Shown here piece by piece: positions 57,225 through 64,000 of a stretch of 64,000 bases of DNA. Position 1 is the stretch's first letter. Each line of letters begins with the position of its first letter. The DNA is from Chaetoderma sp. LZ-2023a (lineage: Eukaryota > Mollusca > Caudofoveata > Chaetodermatida > Chaetodermatidae): positions 33,274,470 to 33,338,469 of the forward strand of contig CM067363.1 of NCBI GenBank assembly GCA_034401795.1. Reading direction: 5' to 3'. The notes under the pieces are model-generated. The model was not told the origin of the DNA. It worked only from the letters and a program-made list of their open reading frames with translations, and did no database searches. The position numbers and the translations under genes were made by a program.

Positions 57225-57545
57225 GATCAATCATATGGCGTCATAATCATCTACGTCACATGTAGACTGGTGTCAAAATCAATTACCTCATGAATGGCAC
57301 TTAATAGTCCGTAAAGTTTTACTAATTGTATGTCTTTCCTATTTAATAAACATGCTGCTGACTTAGGTGGTAATAGGCAGCAACCACGCCCTGTCAAATT
57401 ATGTTCAAAGTATTCAACAGCTTACCTGTATAGTTTCCTGGTAATTGAGTTTCGGCGAGTGCAGGCATTGATTGGTTCCAAAAGGGTTAATGTGTAGGTG
57501 GAGCTTAGCTAGAGGTGGGAGGGGCATGGCTAAAACTATGTTCAT
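57225..57545 (+). mobile_element. Hairpin composite element, copy K, palindrome reduced
   Basis: ATCATATGGCGTCATAATC, TTTAATAAACATGC, a shortened palindrome (57350-57422), TTACCTGTATAG and the tail GGAGCTTAGCTAGAGGTGGG. Confidence 0.75.
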
Positions 57546-57954
57546 TTATTGGTAGCTTTATCTTAGTCATTGTCACAGTATTGTAAAGTAAAACAAGCTT
57601 TCATTAGTACCATGTGTTCTGAATATTTATCATTCTAAAATCTAAGCAAAGGTGCCACGATAGGATCTATAGATGATGAATCAAGATTACGTTTAAATAT
57701 TTTATATTATCAATAACTAATAAGAATAATAAGTCTAATGGGAGTGAATTTCACACCACAGTGAGGTCACGTGACCTAACTCTTAATTGATTGGTTTAGA
57801 TAGTAAGAGTATTCACTACTCGCATGCAGTGGAAGTGTAATGGTGGTGTTCACAGGGGATGGTTCGCCCCCACGCCCCCACCCCACCCCACCCCAGCCCC
57901 ACCCACCCCAACACCAACCCCAGCCCCACCACTGCCCCCAACCCAAATGTTGGA
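57546..57954. other. Stretch with CCCCACC-rich tract
   Basis: Low-complexity CCCCACC repeats at 57868-57945. No gene signal. Confidence 0.6.
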
Positions 57955-58563
57955 GATTGATGGGTATAGGTCACGAGGTCAAGTGCAAATGTTGGAGAAC
58001 AATAGCGCCCAGCTGGTCCCATCCAGTCCAAAATGATTGATGTGTACACGAGGTCAAGGGCAATTCACTATCGTTCTAAATGAGCGTGTGGCTGCTGTTG
58101 TTCATGCAAGTATCCGCTCTAAATGTCTGGCTACAGGCTATTGTCTGTTATGACGTGTTAATGCATTGATTAATGTGTTTTCAAATAGGTATTGACACGC
58201 GTGTGTTGATTGTGTTCTTGCTGTGTTTAACGTATTAATTAGGTGAGCGGCGCGCCCCCCCCCCCCCCACCCCACCCCCCACCCCCAACCGGGGTTAAAA
58301 AGATATTTTGAAACTGCCTCAGTCATTTAATTTTCAAGGAAAATCAGACCGTTGCGCTACACGGGTAATATATAGGTAAACTAAGTGATGTTGTATACTA
58401 TTATATAGATGATAATCAGGTATATTTCATATTTAAGGAGTGGTCTTTAAAGTGGCAGTCATTTAATTATTAAATTTTCAAAAAAATGTTGCGCCACAAT
58501 TTTATACAGTTGGCTACACATTTATACATGCGGCAACATGTGTATGTACATGCTTGGACACAG
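57955..58563. repeat. Left arm of the long inverted repeat
   Basis: About 609 bp. It differs from the right arm mainly by a C-rich insertion at 58254-58290 and a small internal duplication near 58030-58060. Confidence 0.8.
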
Positions 58564-59190
58564 TAATTTATTCCTAGTTTTGCTACCCTTTTTGGAAACC
58601 ACGCTGCTGATCACTGTTGAATGTTTTTCGTAAAATACATCTTTCATATCACAGACTATAAAATACATTAATTATACTGCATGAGAGGATGCAGCTTGCT
58701 GTGATGGAGTCAAGTGTTAGCGCTTGATTATTTAAGTGCACTCGCATACATAAAAACATATTCTGGTAAACAAATGACATGAGATTGATATTTGGCAAGA
58801 TATTAAAATGTCCTCGCTGGGAGAATTTTTTTTTTTCAAATCGATAATAATGCGTGAATCCAGCTCACTGGCTATTGTTGTTTACCACTAAAGATTAACG
58901 CATTTTTAATTCATGGTGTTCAGACGTCAACAGTAGTAATTGCATTGTAGGGAGCTGGTTGGAGACTGAATGCCTTATCATTCACGACGTTACATTTCAA
59001 CAATTAAGAGCCACATTATGAACATAGTAGCGTAATCATAGATGGTCTTTTACTACAAGTCAAATATATATATATCCTTTTGGGCTACACAGCAGTGATA
59101 CGTTATAACCATGTTTTTTACTATATAATTCAGTCAAACCTGCCCTAAGCGACCACCTCATGTTACACCATTACATGGGCGCTATAGACT
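58564..59190. other. Left inner part of the long-inverted-repeat element
   Basis: AT-rich, short TA repeat near 59066; no gene signal seen. Confidence 0.4.
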
Positions 59191-59194
59191 TTCT

Positions 59195-59340
59195 TAACCC
59201 TTTAACCCTTTAACCCTCGAATTTCTTCAAGAAAATTCAAATTTTCTTATAGAAAATGTTCATTTGCAGACCAAGAGAAGACCATTTTAAAAATTTTATC
59301 ATTGGAATGACTGGCTCTGCCGGCTATCCATTTGTCTAGA
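59195..59340. repeat. Foldback repeat family 2 copy
   Basis: TTTGCAGACCAAGAGAAGAC and ATTGGAATGACTGGCTCTG, followed by the word CATTTGTCTAGACATT. The same order recurs at 59740-59850. Confidence 0.75.
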
Positions 59341-59354
59341 CATTTTGCCCGCAA

Positions 59355-59427
59355 ACGCCCACCACCAACCACCTACACCAACCACCACCACCGCCACCAC
59401 CACCACCACCACCACCACCACCACACC

Positions 59428-59461
<34 letters not shown>

Positions 59462-59735
59462 TCACCACCACCAACACACACCACCATCACCACCACCAGC
59501 ATCAACACCACCACCCACCACCGCCACTAGCACCACCACCGCCACTAGCACCACCACCAGAACCACTACCACCAGTACCGACATACACCACCAACCACTA
59601 AGCACCACCACTGCCACCACCACCACCACCACCACCACCACCACCACCACCACCACCACCACCACCACTACCACCTACGCCCAACACCATGCATTAACCC
59701 CACCCCACCGCCATCCCCCACCCACCCACCAACAC
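59355..59735. repeat. (CAC/CAT)n microsatellite
   Basis: Mixed CAC triplets, no gene. The unit foldback copy + TCTAGACATT + CAC tract occurs twice (here and at 59740-60280). Confidence 0.92.
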
Positions 59736-59739
59736 CTAT

Positions 59740-60040
59740 CGAATTTCTTCAAATCCTAAATGTCATAACCCAGAGAAGACTATTTTTGAAATTTTTTCAT
59801 TCGAATGACTGACTCTGGTGGCTCTCCATTTGTCTAGACATTGTGGTCGGAATTTGTGAGAGGGTGGTGTGTGAAAAATGGCATATAGGTTGGAGAGGGT
59901 ATGCCAATGAAGATTTAATAAAGGTCTCGCTCATATGCACACGTGCCTATGTCAGCATGAATGCATTTTAAGTACCTAGTCAATGAGGCCCCGACAACAA
60001 AAATAATATAGCTGGCTATCCATTGTCTAGACATTGTGGC
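59740..60040. repeat. Second foldback family 2 copy and spacer
   Basis: AGAGAAGACTATTTTTGAAA, then TCGAATGACTGACTCTGGTGG and TTTGTCTAGACATTGTGG. A second TTGTCTAGACATTGTGG lies at 60022. Confidence 0.65.
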
Positions 60041-60044
60041 TGCA

Positions 60045-60275
60045 ACCACCTACTACCAACACCCACCACCACCACCACCACCACCATCGCCACCACCAAC
60101 ACCACCACCATCACCACCACCACCACCCCTCTACCACCACAGCACCACTACCACCCAACACCTTCACCACAACCGCCACTAGCATTAGCCCACCACCACC
60201 ATCAACCACCACCCATCCACCACCACCACCACCTACTTCCACCATCCACCAACCCCATCACCATCAACAGCACAC
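60045..60275. repeat. (CAC)n microsatellite
   Basis: CAC/CAT-rich tract with internal CTACC words; no gene. Confidence 0.9.
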
Positions 60276-60488
60276 ACTCCGATTTGTATATTGAGAGATG
60301 TGGGGGGACACGGCTGGATATATAGCTGCAATCATCAAATCAACATGCACATAAAGAACCAATGTTTTATTTGTATCCATAATTTTACATTGAAGAAAAT
60401 ATTACATATGATAAAACATATAGTTTATGTAGCATAAACAAATAGTCAATGTTCTGGAGATCCATTTATTGATGGGTAGACTGATTCC

Positions 60489-61102
60489 TTATGGATCAGA
60501 TCCATCACCGACAGAATCATCATCATTATCGTCAGCATCTAGATTGTTTCTTATGTACTTCTTGATCAGAAACTCTCTTTTTCGAAAAGCTGAGAAGACT
60601 GCTTCATCGTATGCATACCCCTCGATGATAAAATCTTTAGTTTCCCGACGAATTATTTTAATGAGCATAGAGTTCTGTAATCTTCTCCACTGGAACATTA
60701 TGTCTATACACTTTGCAACTAAAGCATCAGCATATAGGGAAATAGACACATTGCCTACACAATTTGGGTCTGTGTTCACTTCACCATCCTCATCTTCTAA
60801 ACTTGATTTTCAGAGTCTAAGACCTACTTAATATTTTGGAATATGGTGAATAGGTCCTGATTGCCTATGGCCTCTTTTTCATCTTCACCTTTATCTTCAC
60901 TCTCAGACTCTGCTGAGTCATCACCGGCTTCACTCTCTGACTCCATTGGCTCATCATCTTCACTCTTCATCTCTGTCATTTCTTCACCTTCACTGTTTAG
61001 ATTTTTGCTATCTTCAACATTATGGAATCGGATCTTATGCTGCTTCAGGTCATTTAACCTATCAAAAGTTGAATCACATTCAAAACATTTACATTTCGGC
61101 AT
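60489..61102 (-). CDS. C2H2 zinc-finger protein with acidic region, two frames
   Basis: The first frame (61102-60824) starts MPKCKCFECDSTF. It has one canonical finger, C6-x2-C9-x12-H22-x4-H27, followed by a Glu/Asp/Ser-rich stretch (DDEPMESESEAGDD). It stops near 60824. A second frame resumes after ~40 bases with EDEDGEVNTDP, LVAKCIDIMFQWRRL, TKDFIIEGYAYDEAVFSAF and an acidic end, stopping at 60489. A frameshift or a very short intron would join them. An AATAAA on the minus strand (TTTATT at 60366) lies ~120 bases downstream. I do not recognise the second part. It is the only protein candidate in the long-inverted-repeat element; a DNA-binding role is an inference from the finger. Confidence 0.55.
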
Positions 61103-61283
61103 ATTGATTATAGGATAAGTCTAGCAAGCATTCAATTTACAAGGTCCTTCACAGAAATCTTCTGACTGCCTAAGGCTACATAACTACTCTGCAGTTAAAA
61201 TATACGTCCAACCACTTTGTGATGTTTAAACTGGAGTGAGAAAAGGGATTGAATTTGAACCATTTTAAGGGATTATATGTACT

Positions 61284-61547
61284 GCGGCCGCAAATCCGCA
61301 ACATGCAGCCACAAATGTGCAATGTGCGGCCACAAATCCAAAACATGCGGCCGCACATGTACACATGCATTTTGGTGTGCATGTGTGTCCGGACATATAC
61401 ATACACATGTTGGCCGCAAATCCGCAACATGTGGCTGCAAATTCACAAGTGGCCGCAAATCCCCAACATGCAGCTGCATGTGACTGCAAATCTGCAACGT
61501 GCAGCCGCATGTGGCCGCACATGTATGCATGCCTTTTGGCATGCATG
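61284..61547. repeat. Array of GCGGCCGCAAATCCGCAAC-type words
   Basis: About nine irregular 20-21 bp units with (C/G)GCCGCAAATCCGCAACATG variants plus two copies of GCATGTGTGTCC. Next to the inner end of the right arm, this looks like a subterminal repeat region of a transposon. Confidence 0.7.
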
Positions 61548-62113
61548 TGTGTCCAGGCATGTACATACACATGTTGCCGCATGTATAAATGTGTAGCCGC
61601 CTGTATAAAATTGCGGTCACAACATTTTTTTTTAAATTTAATAATTAAATAACTGCCACTTTAAAGACCACTCCTTAAATACAATAGATACATGATTATT
61701 ATCTATAGAATATTATACAACATCACTTAGTTTACCTATATATTACCTGTGTAATGCAACACTCTGATCTTTTTGTAAATTAAATGACTGGGGCAGTTTC
61801 AAAATATCTTTTTAACCATGAAGGGGTGGGGGGCGTCGTCCACCTAATTAATACGTTAAACACAGCAAGAACACAATCAATGCACGCATGTCAATACATA
61901 TTTAAAAATACATTAATCCATGCATTAACACGTCATAACAGACAATATCCTGTAGCCGGACATTTAGAGCGGACACCTGCATGAACAATAGCAGCCACCT
62001 GCTCATTTAGAATAATAGCAATTGCACATCAATCTTTTTGACTGGAGTGGACCGGCTGAGTGCTGTTAGTCTCCAACATTTGCACTTGACCTTGTGACCT
62101 ATACCCATCAATC
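61548..62113. repeat. Right arm of the long inverted repeat
   Basis: About 566 bp, reversed match to 57955-58563. Confidence 0.8.
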
Positions 62114-62159
62114 ATTTTTGACAGGAGAACAATAGCGCTCAACCGGTCCCTTTACTACT

Positions 62160-62510
62160 CACCAGGCGCTATACACCCTCACTACACGACTGCTCACCAG
62201 GCGCTATATACCCTCACTACACCACTGCTCACCAGGCGCTAGACACCCTCATTATGCCACTGCTTACCGGGCGCTAAACTCCCTCATTACACCACTGCTG
62301 ACCGGGCAGTAACTCCCTCAATACGCCACTGCTCATCCAGTGCTAGACACCCTCATTATGTCCCTGCCCATCAGACGCTAGACTCCTTCACTACGCCACT
62401 GCTCATTGGGCGCTAGACACCCTCATTACACCACTGCTGACCTGGCGCTCGTCTCCCTCATTACGCCACTGCTCGTCGGATGCTAGACTCCCGCATTACC
62501 CCCACTGCTC
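62160..62510. repeat. ~36-bp minisatellite
   Basis: About nine units of CCACTGCTCACCAGGCGCTA followed by GACACCCTCATTA. It begins right outside the long inverted repeat. Confidence 0.85.
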
Positions 62511-62524
62511 GCACAAGGAATGGA

Positions 62525-62885
62525 CCTTTCCAGCTTTACCTATTCCCGTCCATCACAAGCTAAGCTCCACCCATACATCGATGGTGTTGGGATCGATCCC
62601 CTAATGTCCTGAATCTCAATTTCCAGAAAACTATGCCAGTAAGTTGTTGAATATGTTGAGGCTAATTTGACTGGGTGCTGTTGCTCCCTATTGTAGGAAC
62701 AACGCCCAGTTAAATTAGTTTCAGAATATTCAACAGAATGTTTATGAAAAGACATACACTTCATACAACGTGGCAGACTATTAAGTGTTAAACACAGACT
62801 ATATCCAATCACTCATGGCGCCATGATAATAACATCATCCTATACGTAACGTAGTTGATTGTGACGTCATATGATAAACTTGGAA
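62525..62885 (-). mobile_element. Hairpin composite element, copy L
   Basis: Tail GCTAAGCTCCACCCATAC, GATCGATCCCCTAA, AGTAAGTTG, palindrome 62645-62742, then a TGACGTCATATG. Reversed orientation. Confidence 0.78.
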
Positions 62886-62984
62886 ACGTCCATTTAAGCA
62901 TTCGAAAACTATAAAATGATATACACCATACGATAACACAAACTTGTCACTAAAATGACGCCAAAGGAACATGTGCATGCTTGC

Positions 62985-63545
62985 TTAGGTCGGGAGGATC
63001 TCCCGAGCAGTGATGAGGTTTTTTTTATTACTGTCCAGCATGCATCTCTTTAGTTTCTCGGTACTGAGCACATCCTGAGCAGTGATGAGCTTCTTTTGAT
63101 TACTGGCCAGCATACATCCCTTTAGTTCCTCAGTACTGAGTGCGTCCTGAGCAGTGATGAGTTTCTTTTGATTACTGTCCAGCATACATCCCTTTGGTTC
63201 CTCAATACTGATTGCATGCCGAGCAGTGATGAGTTTCTTTTGATGTCTGTCCAGCATACATCCCTTTGGTTCCTCAGTACTGAGTGCGTCCTGAGCAGTG
63301 ATGAGTTTCTTTTGATTACTGTCCAGCATACATCCCTTTGGTTCCTCAATACTGATTGCATGCCGAGCAGTGATGAGTTTCTTTTGATGTCTGTCCAGCA
63401 TACATCCCTTTGGTTCCTCAGTACTGAGTGCGTCCTGAGCAGTGATGAGTTTCTTTTGATTATTGTCCAGCATATGCCCCTTTAGTTCCTCAGTACTGAG
63501 TGCGTCCTGAGCAGTGATGAGTTTCTTTTGATTACTGACCAGCAT
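62985..63545 (-). CDS. 24-residue repeat ORF, unrecognised
   Basis: 186 codons made of 7-8 units of 24 residues (72 bp). Two unit types alternate: SNQKKLITAQDALSTEE and RHQKKLITARHAISIEE, each followed by PKGCML or LKGCML. The frame is open throughout. It is in the same frame as the 94-codon ORF at 63552-63833 upstream, separated by one TAG (63552) next to an apparent 2-base deletion. It may be a repeat-protein gene or a minisatellite that is open by chance, since 72 is a multiple of three. No family is recognised. Confidence 0.4.
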   Translation of the reverse strand: MLVSNQKKLITAQDALSTEELKGHMLDNNQKKLITAQDALSTEEPKGCMLDRHQKKLITARHAISIEEPKGCMLDSNQKKLITAQDALSTEEPKGCMLDRHQKKLITARHAISIEEPKGCMLDSNQKKLITAQDALSTEELKGCMLASNQKKLITAQDVLSTEKLKRCMLDSNKKNLITAREILPT

Positions 63546-63551
63546 ACACCC

Positions 63552-63833
63552 CTAGGTCCTCAGTACTAGTAATGTAGCCCACGGGGTAACATCGGGTTGT
63601 TCCGGTACATACTGCTCGGTTGCCGCACCACATGTGCATGACGGACGAGAGGGCCAGCTAGCTCCTAGTCTCAGAGTTCCGGACGCCATGTGATGCTGTT
63701 CCACGTGATACAGAGACCGGCTCCTAAGGCCGGTGGAACTCAATCGTTCCGGTGGGGCCGTGCGACCATCGTCGATAACATTGAATTGAACGGTGTCCGC
63801 CCATGAGTTTGTGTCACCGGTATGCCTGTCCAT
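63552..63833 (-). CDS. MDRHTGDT module ORF, unrecognised
   Basis: 94 codons from an ATG giving MDRHTGDTNSWADTVQF, then GRTAPPERLSSTG, SRSLYHVEQHH and SRPSCTCGA. A homologous but broken stretch lies at 5204-5467 on the other strand. Two copies 58 kb apart with matching order suggest a mobile or multicopy coding unit. I do not know the function. Confidence 0.45.
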   Translation of the reverse strand: MDRHTGDTNSWADTVQFNVIDDGRTAPPERLSSTGLRSRSLYHVEQHHMASGTLRLGASWPSRPSCTCGAATEQYVPEQPDVTPWATLLVLRT

Positions 63834-64000
63834 AGTATTTTAGAACTATGGACTTACAAGGATTTGTAACAAAATACCAAAATAATCAAATATAACCTTA
63901 AACAAACTACAGAGTTTGGTAGATAACAGTGAACATAAAATAATACATGACATAGAGACAGCTGATGCACTTTAAAAGTAGTGACACCGGAGGTACCACA
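63834..64000. other. Window edge without recognisable feature
   Basis: AT-rich; no coding signal. The missing N-terminal MATE exons would be expected beyond here. Confidence 0.4.

Larger units (their letters stand above)
57955..62113. mobile_element. Candidate DNA transposon with ~600-bp inverted repeats
   Basis: 57955-58563 and 61548-62113 are inverted copies of each other with few differences. Shared words: GATTGATGGGTATAGGTCAC, GTCTGTTATGACGTGTTAATG, TTCTTGCTGTGTTTAACG, TTAAAAAGATATTTTGAAAC, TAGGTAAACTAAGTGATG and TACATGCGGCAACATGTG. Inside the ~3 kb core are two minus-strand frames (60489-61102) with a C2H2 finger, an array of GCGGCCGCAAATCCGCAAC words at 61284-61530, and two CAC microsatellites. 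No transposase family is recognised and no target duplication could be fixed, so the element may be non-autonomous or new. Confidence 0.65.

Noticed and set aside
61265..61652. Cys/His/Met-rich frames that could suggest a zinc-finger or metallothionein-like protein
   Set aside because: They come from the GCGGCCGCAAATCCGCAAC word array; several overlapping frames on both strands are open at once.
1..64000. tRNA or rRNA genes
   Set aside because: No cloverleaf with A and B box words and no rRNA core was noticed by eye; a tRNAscan-type search was not possible.

Overview
The window looks like repeat-rich DNA from a metazoan, probably a marine invertebrate. It has spliced exons with GT/AG borders, a CR1/L2-type LINE carrying a 2A-like peptide, a Merlin transposon, Ty3/Gypsy and Penelope-like remnants, and many minisatellites. 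Two tandem arrays (8.7-9.7 kb and 44.2-45.7 kb) resemble repeats I associate with lophotrochozoans such as molluscs. I cannot name the species, and an invertebrate deuterostome is not excluded.

The main host gene is a MATE-type multidrug/toxin extrusion transporter (SLC47A family) on the minus strand. Ten exons can be read between 56212 and 1568. Their phases fit end to end and give 419 codons without a stop or frameshift. The first exon seen starts in the middle of the transporter, so roughly the N-terminal third should lie beyond 64000. Almost everything else in the window sits in the introns of this gene.

Layout. 1-2 kb: last exon and a 3' flank made of two copies of a ~350-400 bp hairpin element. 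2-10.5 kb: repeats, a LINE 3' fragment, a tandem array. 10.5 kb: exon 9. 10.6-16.5 kb: hairpin elements, a TTAA-flanked foldback element and a decayed nuclease-like ORF family. 16.5-17.5 kb: exons 8 and 7, with a 50-bp array that multiplies the exon 8 acceptor. 19-26.5 kb: LINE ORF1 and ORF2 remnants. 27.2-30.3 kb: two copies of an ~0.8 kb segment, one split by a Merlin transposon. 30.5-37.2 kb: exons 6, 5, 4 and 3 among 21-bp and 52-bp minisatellites and a Gypsy fragment. 37.6-50.5 kb: satellites, a trinucleotide block, tandem arrays and AT-rich DNA. 50.7 kb: exon 2. 51-56 kb: satellite, an SGNH-hydrolase/Penelope-like remnant and microsatellites. 56.1 kb: exon 1. 57.9-62.1 kb: a candidate mobile element with ~600-bp inverted repeats around a C2H2 zinc-finger ORF. 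63-63.8 kb: an unrecognised ORF with a 24-residue repeat.

The most unusual signals are: (1) the array of decoy splice acceptors in front of exon 8; (2) three satellites that appear to have grown from the 21-bp tail of the hairpin element; (3) the long-inverted-repeat element with the zinc-finger ORF; (4) the Merlin insertion with an empty-site paralogue 2.3 kb away; (5) the 24-residue repeat ORF whose N-terminal module has a second copy at 5.2 kb. All homology calls come from reading motifs; no database search or computation was run.
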